The notes: generated from the letters alone by a model not told the origin. Shown: positions 1 through 9,486, counted from the stretch's first letter. The stretch is 64,000 bases of DNA from Crystallibacter degradans (GCF_012952295.1 NZ_JABBCH010000004.1:1-64000), one strand, 5' to 3'. Program-made: numbers and translations.

Positions 1-2
1 AC

Positions 3-1427
3 ACCAGCAGTAACGCGCTGAACTCTGCCAGTGCTGCCGGCAACGCCGAGGCCGCGACCAGCGCTGCGGGTACCGTTCTGGTTGCCGATGCCGGAGTGCG
101 GGGATTCGAGGAGCTGGATTATCGGTCGGCGGTGGAGCAGCTGGTAGCGGGCCGGCGGCTGGCGGCCTGGCTGGACGCGGGCCTGGTACGCCTGACCCAC
201 CGCATCGGCCAGACCGCCGTCGAAGAGCTCCCGCCGCCGGATCCGGGTACGCCGCCGGCCGGCCGGGCCGAGCTGGAGAATCTGGCCGAGCAGTCCGTGG
301 TCGAGGAACTGGCCTGCCTGTACCGGATCACCGAGCACCAGGCCCGCGGCCGGTACGAGAGGGCCCAGGAGCTGTGCGAACACTATCCGGGCACGCTGGC
401 CGCGCTCACCGCCGGGGACCTGGATCTGGAACGCGCGGGCGTGATCACCCGGCAGGGCGACACCCTGCCCGACGACGCGAAACCCGGCTTCGAGCAGGCG
501 CTGCTGGTGGAGGCGCCGGATAAAACCCCGGGCGAGCTGCGCTCCGCGGCGCGGAAACAGCGCGAGAAACTGAACCCGGAAACCATCACCGTCCGCCGCG
601 AACGCCAGGAACAGTGCCGCAACGTGTACCTGGAACCGGCGGATGACGGCATGGCGTTCCTGGGCGCGTACCTGCCGGCGGAGGAAGCGTACGCCGCGTA
701 CGACCGCCTCACCCAGTCCGCCCGGAGCCTGCAAACCAAGACCGAGACCCGCACGCTCGGGCAGCTGCGCGCCGATGTCTTTATCGAGCTGCTGCTGAAC
801 GCTGGCATGGAGGCCGGGCCGGCGGCCGGGATCCGGCCCGAAGTCGCGCTCACCGTGCCGGTGTTCACGCTGATGGGCCTGGACGAGGAACCGGCAACCC
901 TCGACGGGTACGGGCCGATCCCCGCCGACACCGCCCGCAAACTCTGCGAGGGCGCGGACTCGTTCTACCGGATCCTGACCCACCCCGAGACCGGGACCAT
1001 CCTCTCCTACGGCAAAACCGTGTACCGGCCGCCGGCGGATCTGGCCCGCGCGGTCCGCCACCGCGATACGACCTGCACCGCGCCGGGCTGTCATGTTCCG
1101 GCGAAGGACTGCGACCTGGACCACACCATCGATTACCATGCGAACGGCGGCCACGGCCGGACCGATTTCGGCAACCTCGGCCCGCGCTGCGGCTCGGACC
1201 ACCGGCTCAAATCCCTCGCCGGCTGGAAAGTCACCCAAACCAGACCCGGGGAATACACGACCACCACGCCCGGGAACCAGACCTACACCACGAAACCCGG
1301 TGACACCGGAGCCGGACCGCCATCCTTCACCGACCGGATCCTCGACGCGCTGCCCGACAACTTCCGCAACCGCCTCAAACCCAAAAAACCACCACCACCG
1401 GAACCCGAAAAAGAACCACCATTCTGA
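3..1427 (+). CDS. DUF222/HNH endonuclease family protein, 5' end outside window
   Basis: The reading frame is open from the first complete codon at position 3, so the gene probably starts upstream of the window; a GTG at 96 is the first internal start and would give 443 residues. The N-terminal two thirds have the helical, charged look of DUF222. The C-terminal part carries an HNH nuclease core: Cys pairs around residue 326 (numbered from 96), then DLDHTIDYHANGG and NLGPRCGSDHRLK, which supply the metal-binding His and Asn residues. The last 20 residues are a Pro/Lys/Glu-rich tail. Such proteins occur in many copies in Arthrobacter-type genomes; their biological role is not settled. Family call is confident, true start unknown. 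Confidence 0.85.
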   Translation, partial: TSSNALNSASAAGNAEAATSAAGTVLVADAGVRGFEELDYRSAVEQLVAGRRLAAWLDAGLVRLTHRIGQTAVEELPPPDPGTPPAGRAELENLAEQSVVEELACLYRITEHQARGRYERAQELCEHYPGTLAALTAGDLDLERAGVITRQGDTLPDDAKPGFEQALLVEAPDKTPGELRSAARKQREKLNPETITVRRERQEQCRNVYLEPADDGMAFLGAYLPAEEAYAAYDRLTQSARSLQTKTETRTLGQLRADVFIELLLNAGMEAGPAAGIRPEVALTVPVFTLMGLDEEPATLDGYGPIPADTARKLCEGADSFYRILTHPETGTILSYGKTVYRPPADLARAVRHRDTTCTAPGCHVPAKDCDLDHTIDYHANGGHGRTDFGNLGPRCGSDHRLKSLAGWKVTQTRPGEYTTTTPGNQTYTTKPGDTGAGPPSFTDRILDALPDNFRNRLKPKKPPPPEPEKEPPF

Positions 1428-1538
1428 CCGTTGGTGAAGCTCTGACCAGTGCTGAAGCGCGGGAGTTGGCGCGTGACAGAATCTGCCAGACGTTGTCCCG
1501 TGCGGGCTCCTCATCGAAGCCTTTGGAAATCTCGCCGG

Positions 1539-2888
1539 TCAGCTGCGTAAGGTTCGGTCCAGTAAATCGATCCGGGCACGGAAGGCGGAGCATCGGGGGT
1601 GCGAAGGGCCGAGCAGTTGTTCCAGTGCTTCCACGGCGCCGGCATCGCCCGAGCCCATGTCCGTGGCCAGCCATCGGCTGATCAATTCGGGGGAGCCGCT
1701 GCTGCGTACGGCGGCACCGACGGCAAGGTTCAGTTCCTCGCGCAGGAGTTCCACGCAGAGCAGATTTGAGCGGGGCAGCAACGGCGCACTATAGGTATCG
1801 AGACCCTCACGTACCTTGCCTTGGCGTAGCAGTTCCATCACCTGGCGGGCATCCGATCCCCGTTCCTGTAACCCGGTCAGCCGGTACGGCGACGAAGCGA
1901 CGACGGAGCCGAGAGCACCTCGGATCCGGTGCATTTCTATGCGGACCGTCGAGGGCGTGCCGGTGTCGCCGTAGAGCTCGAACGCGAGTTCGTCCGCGCT
2001 CCAGCCTTGGCGGCGGGAATCCAGCAGTGCCAGGATTTCGGCCCGGCGCAACGTCAGCGGAACCTGCGAGCCATCGCTCAGCACGGCGGCAGGCTTGTCG
2101 CCCAATAGTTCCAACCGCACACCCGCGGACGATTGCGCGGCGGCCGATCCTCGGGAAGCCTTGCGGCGCTCCGGTGGGGCGGAAGCAGTAGCCCGGGCGT
2201 CGTCGTCGTGCTTTGCCAGCAGTTCCTCGGCCACTCGGACGCCGCAGCGGACCATGCGCAGGCTGTCCGCAGTCAGCGTATCCAGCGGGCCGGACACATC
2301 GAGCACCCCGAGGATGTGGCCGGTGCGTGGATCCCGGATCGGTGCGGCCGTGCATGCCCACTCGTGGTGGGTGCGGACCAGGTGCTCGGCGGAGAACAGT
2401 TGCACTGGAGCGCCCGTGGTCAGGGCCTGGCTGATGGCATTGGTGCCGATGCCGGCCTCGGACCAGTCCGCGCCCTCGATGAACTCGAGTGAATCTGCCC
2501 TGCGGAGCACCGCCGGACTGCCGATCCGCCACAGCACTTCGCCGTGGGAATCGGTAATGATGAGAAGGTGGCGGCCGTCGGAACCTTCTTCGGCCAGCAG
2601 GTCTGTCAGCGCGGGCAGCGTTGTCTGGAGACGGTGGCCGCGGCGCAGGTCGGCGACGTCGGCCGGATCATGCAGGTGCCTGGGGCTGTGCTGGTCCGGG
2701 TCGATTCCCAAGTCCATGGAACGTCGCCAGGAGGCGACCAATCCGGACGGAATTTCGGGGCGGTGGACTCCGCCGATGACCTGCTCGTGCGCGGTGCGCA
2801 GCAGTCGGGCGTACTCGTGCGGCGCGGTGAAACGCAGCCCCGGTTCCAAGGCAGCACCCGTATTTGGATGGGGCGGGCTTGCAGGCAA
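1539..2888 (-). CDS. GAF-domain transcriptional regulator with winged-helix-like C-terminus
   Basis: A 449-residue regulator. Residues about 45-60 contain the SWRRS...GIDP motif typical of AcoR-like activators. A GAF sensor domain follows at about 95-205, including GADWSEAGIGTNAIS and the end strand ILGVLDVSGP. There is no AAA+ sigma-54 domain; instead residues about 265-330 look like a winged helix (LTLRRAEILALLDSRR then STVRIEMHRIRGALG). I chose the TTG at 2888 because AAGGAG precedes it by 6 nt; the frame continues 28 codons upstream without a comparable ribosome site. It is divergent from the flavin monooxygenase and is the likely regulator of that gene (inference). The ligand is unknown. 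Confidence 0.78.
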   Translation of the reverse strand: MPASPPHPNTGAALEPGLRFTAPHEYARLLRTAHEQVIGGVHRPEIPSGLVASWRRSMDLGIDPDQHSPRHLHDPADVADLRRGHRLQTTLPALTDLLAEEGSDGRHLLIITDSHGEVLWRIGSPAVLRRADSLEFIEGADWSEAGIGTNAISQALTTGAPVQLFSAEHLVRTHHEWACTAAPIRDPRTGHILGVLDVSGPLDTLTADSLRMVRCGVRVAEELLAKHDDDARATASAPPERRKASRGSAAAQSSAGVRLELLGDKPAAVLSDGSQVPLTLRRAEILALLDSRRQGWSADELAFELYGDTGTPSTVRIEMHRIRGALGSVVASSPYRLTGLQERGSDARQVMELLRQGKVREGLDTYSAPLLPRSNLLCVELLREELNLAVGAAVRSSGSPELISRWLATDMGSGDAGAVEALEQLLGPSHPRCSAFRARIDLLDRTLRS

Positions 2889-3066
2889 CCGTGGCTCCTT
2901 CCTTCGATGCCAGCCGGAGTGAACGGGTACCGACGGCCATGTAACGCCGTTGCAACCCCCGCGGGCAGACACTGGTGATGTCGATCACGTTCGCACCAGC
3001 ATACGCGTACCGCCGAAGCTGTTGCGACACTCAGCGGATACGAGCAGTTGACACAAAGGAGTGGAC

Positions 3067-4857
3067 ATGGCGGAATCACCGAACGACGTCGCGCAGGCGT
3101 GGCTGGACAACTTGGACGGGGCGCTGCAGGCAGGAAATATCGACGGCGCCCTGGAGCTCTTCGACGACGAGTGCTTCTGGCGGGACTTTGTTTCCTTCAC
3201 CTGGAACCTGAAGACCTTGGAAGGCAAGGCCGCGATCCGGCGGATGCTTGAAGCCAGGCTGGCCGACGTGCAGCCCTCCGGCTGGAAACTGGCCGAGGAC
3301 GCTACCGGGGATGCGGCGGCCACCGAGGCCTGGGTCAATTTTGAGACCGGTGCCGCGAGGGGCTGGGCGCATCTGCGGCTGCGCAACGGCAAATGCTGGA
3401 CCCTGCTGACCACCATGCAGGAGCTCAAGGGGTTCGAAGAGAAAAAGGGGCCCAACCGGGACAAAGGCGTGGCGCATCGCATCACCAAGGGCCGTAAGTC
3501 CTGGCTGGAACTGAAGGAAGAGCAGGAGGCCAGGCTCGGCTATGAGGAGCAGCCCTACACTGTCATTGTCGGCGGCGGGCAGGGCGGGATCGGGCTGGCG
3601 GCGCGGCTGCGGCGGCTCGGCGTGCCCACCATCATTATTGAGAAGAACCAGCGGCCGGGAGACTCCTGGCGCAACCGGTACAAGTCCCTGCACTTGCACG
3701 ATCCGGTCTGGTACGACCATCTCCCGTACATGAAGTTCCCGGATGACTGGCCCGTCTTCGCCGCCAAGGACAAGATCGGCGACTGGCTGGAGCACTACAC
3801 CCGGATCATGGAGCTGAACTACTGGTCCGGCACCGAGTGCACCAAGGCCTGGTTCGATGAGGCCGCCGGCGAGTGGATTGTGGACGTACTACGCGACGGC
3901 GAACCGGTCACCTTGCGGCCGAAGCAGCTGGTCTTCGCCCTCGGCGTTTCCGGCTACCCGAACATTCCGAAGTTCGACGGCGCGGACTCCTTCCTGGGCC
4001 AGCAGCACCATTCCTCCCAGCATCCGGGCGGCGGGGACTGGACCGGGAAGAAGGCCGTGGTCATCGGCTCCAACAACTCGGCGCATGATATCTGCGCCGA
4101 CCTGTGGGAGTACGGCGCGGACGTCACGATGGTCCAGCGTTCCTCCACGCACATCTCCCGCAGCGAGTCCCTGATGGATCTGGGCCTGGGCGACCTGTAC
4201 TCCGAAAAGGCGCTGGCCAACGGGGTGACCACGGAGAAGGCCGACATGCTCTTCGCCTCGCTGCCGTACCGGATTCTGCCGGACGCGCAGAAACCGGTCT
4301 ACGAGAAGATGGCGGAACGCGACGCAGAGTTCTACTCCCAGCTTGAGGCCGCGGGCTTTGACCTGGACTTCGGTGAAGATGGTTCAGGCTTGTTTGTGAA
4401 GTACCTGCGGCGCGGCTCCGGCTACTACATCGACGTAGGTGCCTCCCAGCTGATCATCGACGGCCGGGTCAAGCTGGCCAACGGGCAGGTGGACAAAATC
4501 ACCGGCAACGCCGTGGTGCTCGACGACGGTACGGAGCTGGAAGCGGACCTGATCGTCTACGCCACCGGCTTCGGCTCGATGAACGGTTGGCTGGCGGACC
4601 TGGTGTCGCCGGACGTAGCCAACCAGGTGGGCAAGTGCTGGGGATACGGCTCCGACACCCCGAAGGATCCCGGTCCGTGGGAGGGCGAACTGCGCAACAT
4701 GTGGAAGCCCACCAACGTGGAGAACCTCTGGATCCACGGCGGTAACCTGCACCAGAGCCGGCACTACTCCACCTACCTGGCGCTCCAGCTCAAGGCCCGG
4801 ATGGAGGGTCTGGAGACCCCGGTGTACGACCTGCAGGAGTCCCACCATGCGCGCTAG
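3067..4857 (+). CDS. FAD-dependent monooxygenase with N-terminal NTF2-like domain
   Basis: 596 residues. The N-terminal 125 residues resemble an NTF2/SnoaL-like domain. The rest is a class B flavin monooxygenase: FAD-binding GGGQGG near residue 169, a second Rossmann segment VVIGSNNSAHDI near 332 for NADPH, and FLGQQHHSSQHP near 309, which is the FxGxxxHxxx fingerprint with His where Trp or Tyr is usual. A late YATGFGS motif is also typical. Start chosen at ATG 3067 because AAGGAG (3056-3061) lies 5 nt upstream. It should insert one oxygen atom into an organic substrate, as in Baeyer-Villiger or heteroatom oxidation; the substrate cannot be told. The divergent GAF regulator suggests substrate-induced expression. 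Confidence 0.85.
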   Translation: MAESPNDVAQAWLDNLDGALQAGNIDGALELFDDECFWRDFVSFTWNLKTLEGKAAIRRMLEARLADVQPSGWKLAEDATGDAAATEAWVNFETGAARGWAHLRLRNGKCWTLLTTMQELKGFEEKKGPNRDKGVAHRITKGRKSWLELKEEQEARLGYEEQPYTVIVGGGQGGIGLAARLRRLGVPTIIIEKNQRPGDSWRNRYKSLHLHDPVWYDHLPYMKFPDDWPVFAAKDKIGDWLEHYTRIMELNYWSGTECTKAWFDEAAGEWIVDVLRDGEPVTLRPKQLVFALGVSGYPNIPKFDGADSFLGQQHHSSQHPGGGDWTGKKAVVIGSNNSAHDICADLWEYGADVTMVQRSSTHISRSESLMDLGLGDLYSEKALANGVTTEKADMLFASLPYRILPDAQKPVYEKMAERDAEFYSQLEAAGFDLDFGEDGSGLFVKYLRRGSGYYIDVGASQLIIDGRVKLANGQVDKITGNAVVLDDGTELEADLIVYATGFGSMNGWLADLVSPDVANQVGKCWGYGSDTPKDPGPWEGELRNMWKPTNVENLWIHGGNLHQSRHYSTYLALQLKARMEGLETPVYDLQESHHAR

Positions 4858-4903
4858 CCGGGCAACCCCCGTCCAGGGAAACCTAATGCAAAAGCAATAA
4901 ACA

Positions 4904-4944
4904 ACGACGTCGGCTGGTCACCTAAGGCGACCGGCCGGCGTCGT
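4904..4944 (-). terminator. Hairpin terminator after the GH4 gene
   Basis: A stem of about 16 bp (ACGACGTCGGCTGGTC pairing with CGACCGGCCGGCGTCGT, with two G-U pairs) begins directly after the minus-strand stop codon. On the minus strand it is followed by the T-rich TTGTTTATTGCTTTT, so it fits termination of the glycosidase transcript. It may also stop the convergent monooxygenase transcript. Confidence 0.7.
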
Positions 4945-4945
4945 G

Positions 4946-6286
4946 CTATGCCCACTTGTAGCCGTGGGCCTGTTCGTAGGCCTCCAGCAACCGGTTCGCC
5001 ACGTGGCCCGACAGGATCAGCGGGTGAATCATGAAGGCCCGCAGGGCTGCATCCCGGTCTCCATGGGCTGCCTTGATTGTCTCCTGTTCCACCGCCTTCA
5101 GCTGCGCCATGAGGCCGGCCTGGTGGAGGGTCAGCGGCTGCCTCACCGGCAGCGGCCGGGCGCCATCGGCCGTCACCTCTGAAGGGACCTCAATGACGGC
5201 GTCCTCGGGAAGCTGGGGAAAGGTGGAGCCGTTGCGGACGTTCAGGATCAGCTCGGTCCGTTCTCCGGAGAGCAGTCCCCGCATGGTCTGGAGCGCTACT
5301 CGTTCATAACCGCCGCCGGTCACATCGCACTCATCCCGCGACCCGCCTTCGGGCCGGGCTTCTGCTAGATAGCCCTCTTCGCGCGACCGTCGGACAGCAT
5401 CCCAGTCTTGGAACGGCGTCGGCGAAGAGTGCAGTTTGGCATAGAGCTCCTGCTGCTGATCGTGGATGGATTCGCCGCGGGTCCTGGCTGCACCGGCCAT
5501 GGCCAGCGTCGCTTCGCGCCGGAAGTAGTAGTAGAACAAGTACTCATTGGGAACGGTTCCGAGTACCCGAAGCATCGGCGCGCCGAACACGCGGCCCTCT
5601 TCGAAGGAAGCCAGCGCCCGCTCATCGGACAGTAACTTGGGAAGCCGATCCTCGCCGTCGTAATTCAGGGCACGCAGCCAGCCCAAATGGTTCAGGCCCA
5701 CGTAATCGACGCCGGTCAACCGCCCCTCCCGAAGCGGGACTCCGACAGCCTGGGCCGCGCGCCTGACCAATGCGACGGGGGAGTCGCAGATGCCGATGAC
5801 CCTGCGGCCGAGGATCTTCTGCAGTGCCTCGGTGACCATGCCCGCAGGATTGGTGAAGTTGATGAGCCACGCGTCCGGGCAATGGACCTGCATTTGCCGG
5901 CCGATTTCCAGGACGGCGGGGATGGACCGAAGCGCATAGGCGATGCCGCCGGCGCCGGTTGTTTCCTGGCCGAGTATGTTTAGCCGCGCCGCAACGCGTT
6001 CGTCGACGGTCCGGCCGGCAGTGCCGCCGGGGCGGATGGCGCAAAAAACCACATCCGCACCGGCGAGAGCGTCCTGGAGGTTTTCGGTCAGCGTGAACCT
6101 GGGCGGTTGGGCGTCGTCGGGCAGGGGAAGGTCACGCAGGACGCGTGCGATGGCCTGAAGCCGGCTGCCGTCCGTATCCTGCAGCACCAGTTCATCTATA
6201 AGCCCCGCATAGGGTCCGGTGGAAAGCGCCCGGTAGACCAACGGCACCCGGAAACCTCCGCCGCCCAGAATTACCAGCTTGACCAC
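4946..6286 (-). CDS. Glycoside hydrolase family 4, likely 6-phospho-beta-glucosidase
   Basis: 446 residues with GTG start at 6286 and AAAGGGG 4 nt upstream. The N-terminus LVILGGGGFRVP is a Rossmann NAD(H)-binding loop, as expected for GH4, which hydrolyses glycosides by an NAD- and Mn-dependent oxidation-elimination mechanism. INFTNPAGMV, the Cys of GICDSP and the His of GLNHLGW supply the metal and active-site residues of the family. Usual GH4 length is about 440 residues. The 6-phospho-beta-glucosidase subgroup is the closest match I recognise, but no PTS sugar permease is nearby, so the phosphorylated substrate is not assured. It is divergent from a PfkB sugar kinase. Confidence 0.82.
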   Translation of the reverse strand: MVKLVILGGGGFRVPLVYRALSTGPYAGLIDELVLQDTDGSRLQAIARVLRDLPLPDDAQPPRFTLTENLQDALAGADVVFCAIRPGGTAGRTVDERVAARLNILGQETTGAGGIAYALRSIPAVLEIGRQMQVHCPDAWLINFTNPAGMVTEALQKILGRRVIGICDSPVALVRRAAQAVGVPLREGRLTGVDYVGLNHLGWLRALNYDGEDRLPKLLSDERALASFEEGRVFGAPMLRVLGTVPNEYLFYYYFRREATLAMAGAARTRGESIHDQQQELYAKLHSSPTPFQDWDAVRRSREEGYLAEARPEGGSRDECDVTGGGYERVALQTMRGLLSGERTELILNVRNGSTFPQLPEDAVIEVPSEVTADGARPLPVRQPLTLHQAGLMAQLKAVEQETIKAAHGDRDAALRAFMIHPLILSGHVANRLLEAYEQAHGYKWA

Positions 6287-6323
6287 AGCACCCCTTTGAC
6301 GATTTGCCCGGCTGGATCAAAAA

Positions 6324-6351
6324 ATGACAGCCAGCCCCCTGCTTGTATTGT
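6324..6351 (+). promoter_or_regulatory. Promoter of the PfkB kinase gene, probably leaderless
   Basis: ATGACA at 6324-6329, a 16-nt spacer, and TATTGT at 6346-6351 match a sigma-70-type promoter (5 of 6 at -35). The -10 ends 6 nt before ATG 6358, so transcription would begin at or next to the start codon. Confidence 0.5.
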
Positions 6352-6357
6352 GCCAGT

Positions 6358-7455
6358 ATGACCAACATCCTCAACCAACCGCACGGATATGACCCTTTGG
6401 CGGCAAGCCGGACACCGGACAGCCCCGTTTTCGACCTGCTGCTGACAGGCCCGGTCTTTCTGGACATTATCTTCACCGGTCTGAGTTCCCTGCCGGAGCC
6501 TGGGGAGGAACTGTGGAGCGAGGGAATGGGGTCCTGTCCCGGCGGTGTGGCAAACCAGGCCATTGCCGCCAGCAGGCTGGGCTTGAACACCACACTGGCT
6601 GCGGCGTTCGGGGATGACGCGTATGGCGAGTTCAACCGCAATACCATCGGTGCGCAGGAGTACGTTGACCTGTCCCTGTCGCGGAACTTCCCCGGCTGGC
6701 ATTCGCCGGTCACGGTCTCCCTCTCCACCAGCAGGGACAGGTCGTTTGTTACGCATGGCCACGCTGCCCCGCTTAGCGCATCCGAACTGGTCGGCAACCC
6801 ACCGCCGTGCAGGGCTGCCATCACGTCGCTGGCGCCGGAACTGGAACCGTGGGCACTGGCGGCTGCTGCCAACGGGACAAAACTCTTCGGCGATGTCGGC
6901 TGGGACCCTACCGGGCAGTGGTCCGAGTCCACCTTGGCCAATCTCGAAAAGTTCCACGCGTTCCTGCCGAACGACGCGGAGGCCATGCGCTACACCGGAA
7001 CCGACGATCCGTGGGCGGCGCTGTATGCGCTCGCGGACCGGGTGCCGGTGGCCGTGGTGACCCTGGGCTCGCGCGGAGCGATTGCCATCGATTCGATCAC
7101 GGGCGAAGAGGACTGGGTGCCGGCACTGCCGGTGAAGGCCTACGATTCGACCGGTGCCGGGGACTGCTTCAGCGCCGCCTTCCTGATGGGCACGCTGGCC
7201 GGATGGAAGCTGGCCGACCGCCTCGCGTTCGCCAACCTGTGTGCCGCGCTGTCCGTCCAGCAATTCGGCGGGTCGCTGGCGGCGCCGGGCTGGGGCGATA
7301 TAGCGGACTGGTGGCAACGTGTGAACGATGCGCGCGAGGGAGTCCGCGGCCAGTGGCTGCGCCGGTATGCCTTCCTGGAGAAGATCATCCCCGAGATCCC
7401 GCCGCTGGCCGTCCGCCGGGCCACCGCCACTGTGGCACGGCATTCGGATGTCTGA
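6358..7455 (+). CDS. PfkB-family carbohydrate kinase
   Basis: 365 residues of the ribokinase/PfkB fold. The N-terminal signature is in GLSSLPEPGEELWSEGMG and PGGVANQAIAASRLG, and the C-terminal signature is DSTGAGDCFSAAFLMG near residue 262, where the Asp of GAGD is the catalytic base. It phosphorylates a sugar or nucleoside with ATP; the substrate is not apparent. I chose ATG 6358 rather than the upstream TTG at 6343 because a good -10 element sits where a leaderless start would need it. Divergent from the GH4 glycosidase, which suggests a small sugar-use module. Confidence 0.85.
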   Translation: MTNILNQPHGYDPLAASRTPDSPVFDLLLTGPVFLDIIFTGLSSLPEPGEELWSEGMGSCPGGVANQAIAASRLGLNTTLAAAFGDDAYGEFNRNTIGAQEYVDLSLSRNFPGWHSPVTVSLSTSRDRSFVTHGHAAPLSASELVGNPPPCRAAITSLAPELEPWALAAAANGTKLFGDVGWDPTGQWSESTLANLEKFHAFLPNDAEAMRYTGTDDPWAALYALADRVPVAVVTLGSRGAIAIDSITGEEDWVPALPVKAYDSTGAGDCFSAAFLMGTLAGWKLADRLAFANLCAALSVQQFGGSLAAPGWGDIADWWQRVNDAREGVRGQWLRRYAFLEKIIPEIPPLAVRRATATVARHSDV

Positions 7456-7524
7456 GACCGGCCTGAGGGCGGCTAGTTAGCGGGCCTGAACCGGATTCCG
7501 GGCTGCTGATGAAAGAATGAACGG

Positions 7525-8808
7525 GTGAGTTCTCCAGCAGGCATGAGATATGACCGCCAGGCAGTGATTGACCTGGACGCCATCCGGGCAAACGTCCGGC
7601 ACTTCCTCGAGATCGCCGCTCCCGCGCGGGTGATGGCCGTGGTGAAGGCGGACGGCTACGGGCACGGCGCCGTTGAGGTTGCCCGCGCGGCGTTGGAAGC
7701 CGGGGCAAGCTGGCTTGGCACTGCGCACATTTCCGAAGCGCTCAAACTCAGGTCCGCCGGCTTCGACGCACCGGTCCTGGCCTGGCTGCACACTCCCGAT
7801 AGCGATTTCGACGCCGCCATCAACGCCAACGTGGATCTGGGCATTTCCGGTTGGGAACTGGAATACGTGGCGGCGGCGGCAAAGCGGCAGGAACGTCCGG
7901 CGCGCGTGCAGCTCAAGATCGACACCGGGCTGGGCCGCAACGGCTGCCCGCCTGCCCAATGGGAGCCGCTGGTCAGCCGGGCCGTGGAGTTCCAGGAGGA
8001 AGGGCTGCTGCGCGTGGTCGGCGTCTTCTCGCACCTGGCTGTCGCCGACGAACCGCACCGGCCGGAAACGGATGAGCAGATCGACCGGTTCCGCGAGGCG
8101 GTGGCGGTGGCTGAGAACGCCGGCCTGGACCTTGAGGTGCGCCATCTGGCCAACACACCCGGAACCCTGACCCGCCCGGATTCGCACTTCGACCTGGTTC
8201 GCGTTGGCCTTGGCTTGTATGGTCTTTCACCTTTCGAGGGGCAGGTGCCGGAGGACCTCAAACTCAAGCCGGCGATGACCCTGCGCGCCCGTGTGGCCAA
8301 CTGCAAACTTGTTCCCGAGCACCAGGGAGTTTCCTACGGCCTGCGCTACCACACCGAGGAGGCCACAACCCTGGTCCTGGTGCCGATGGGCTACGGCGAT
8401 GGCATTCCCCGCAGCGCCAATGGAGCCCAGGTTGCCATCGGCGGCAAGCGCTATGACGTGGTGGGCCGGGTCGCCATGGACCAGTTCGTGGTGGATCTGC
8501 GCACCTCCGAGGCCGAGGACCTTGTCGGCGCGGAAGTCATTCTGTTCGGCCCCGGCGAGGATGCGCCCGGGGCAGAGGACTGGGCCGCGGCGGCCGGCAC
8601 CATCAACTACGAGATCGTCACGAGGGTCAGTCCGCGGGTTCCCCGCGTCTACATCGGCCAGGACCTCGAGACCGGAGCGGCCGCCGGCATGGAGCCTTCC
8701 GTGGACTTCACCGGGAATTACGACGGCGCGAACCACAACTTCGGGAATTACGACGGCGGGGCCTCCGCCGCCGCGGGGGGCGGCAACGGCGCGGGAGACC
8801 GCGAGTGA
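7525..8808 (+). CDS. alr: Alanine racemase
   Basis: 427 residues. It interconverts L- and D-alanine for peptidoglycan. VVKADGYGHG near residue 41 has the PLP-binding Lys, and SYGLRYHT near 271 the catalytic Tyr; RVAMDQFVVDL and YGDGIPRSA are family motifs. Start is GTG 7525. The protein is longer than the usual 370 or so residues because of a Gly/Asn-rich tail holding two GNYDG units, encoded by a 17-bp direct repeat. It overlaps tsaE by 4 nt and heads the tsaE-tsaB-rimI-tsaD block. Confidence 0.96.
   Translation: MSSPAGMRYDRQAVIDLDAIRANVRHFLEIAAPARVMAVVKADGYGHGAVEVARAALEAGASWLGTAHISEALKLRSAGFDAPVLAWLHTPDSDFDAAINANVDLGISGWELEYVAAAAKRQERPARVQLKIDTGLGRNGCPPAQWEPLVSRAVEFQEEGLLRVVGVFSHLAVADEPHRPETDEQIDRFREAVAVAENAGLDLEVRHLANTPGTLTRPDSHFDLVRVGLGLYGLSPFEGQVPEDLKLKPAMTLRARVANCKLVPEHQGVSYGLRYHTEEATTLVLVPMGYGDGIPRSANGAQVAIGGKRYDVVGRVAMDQFVVDLRTSEAEDLVGAEVILFGPGEDAPGAEDWAAAAGTINYEIVTRVSPRVPRVYIGQDLETGAAAGMEPSVDFTGNYDGANHNFGNYDGGASAAAGGGNGAGDRE
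8712..8758 (+). repeat. 17-bp direct repeat in the alr tail
   Basis: CGGGAATTACGACGGCG occurs at 8712-8728 and again at 8742-8758. Both copies are in frame and encode GNYDG in the C-terminal extension of alanine racemase, consistent with a short tandem duplication. Confidence 0.85.
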
Positions 8809-9380
8809 CTGACCCCGCGGAACCAACACCGGAGTGGGAAGCGGAGTATCCGGTAGCCAGTGCCGAAGAAACCCAGGCCCTTGCTGCCCGGATCGGCGCA
8901 CAGCTGCAGGCGGGTGACCTTATCGTCCTGACCGGGGAACTCGGTGCAGGCAAAACCACCTTCACCCAGGGGCTGGGCGAAGGCATGGGCGTGCGCCCCG
9001 GCATCATCTCGCCCACCTTTGTGCTGGTGCGGGTCCACCCCAGCCTGGGAGACGGGCCGGATCTGGTGCACGTGGACGCCTACCGGCTGGAGTCGGCCGG
9101 CGAGATTGACGACATTGACCTGGAAAACACGATGGACAGCGCCGTGACCGTGGTCGAATGGGGCCGCGACCGGGTGGAGCACCTGGCAGAGAGCCGGCTG
9201 GACATCACGCTGGTCCGCGCCACCGGAGCTGACCTGGCCGCAGCCGGAGCCGAAACTGCCGCGGAAGCCGGCGGCAGCTCCGCCGTCGTACTTGATTTTG
9301 ATGATTCGGACGACGCCGAAGACCGGCAGATCCGCATCGCCGCGTACGGTCCGCGTTGGGCCGGCGGCAATCCTTTCTAG
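8805..9380 (+). CDS. tsaE: tRNA threonylcarbamoyladenosine synthesis ATPase TsaE
   Basis: 191 residues. The Walker A motif GELGAGKTTFTQG lies at about 45-57, followed by ISPTFVLV and VHVDAYRL, which are TsaE signatures. TsaE is the ATPase that works with TsaB and TsaD to attach threonylcarbamoyl to A37 of tRNAs reading ANN codons. Start is GTG 8805, overlapping the alr stop by 4 nt, so the two are translationally coupled. An acidic, Ala-rich insertion at about 140-170 lengthens it over the usual 150-160 residues. Confidence 0.93.
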   Translation: MTDPAEPTPEWEAEYPVASAEETQALAARIGAQLQAGDLIVLTGELGAGKTTFTQGLGEGMGVRPGIISPTFVLVRVHPSLGDGPDLVHVDAYRLESAGEIDDIDLENTMDSAVTVVEWGRDRVEHLAESRLDITLVRATGADLAAAGAETAAEAGGSSAVVLDFDDSDDAEDRQIRIAAYGPRWAGGNPF

Positions 9381-9486
9381 GGGCCGCACCGGACAGGCGT
9401 TCACCTAGTGTGTACAAGATCGCCTGACGGGGATTGCAGTCGGTGAAAAAAGTCGGAGAAAAAATCGATGAAGGGATCAGGAGCGC

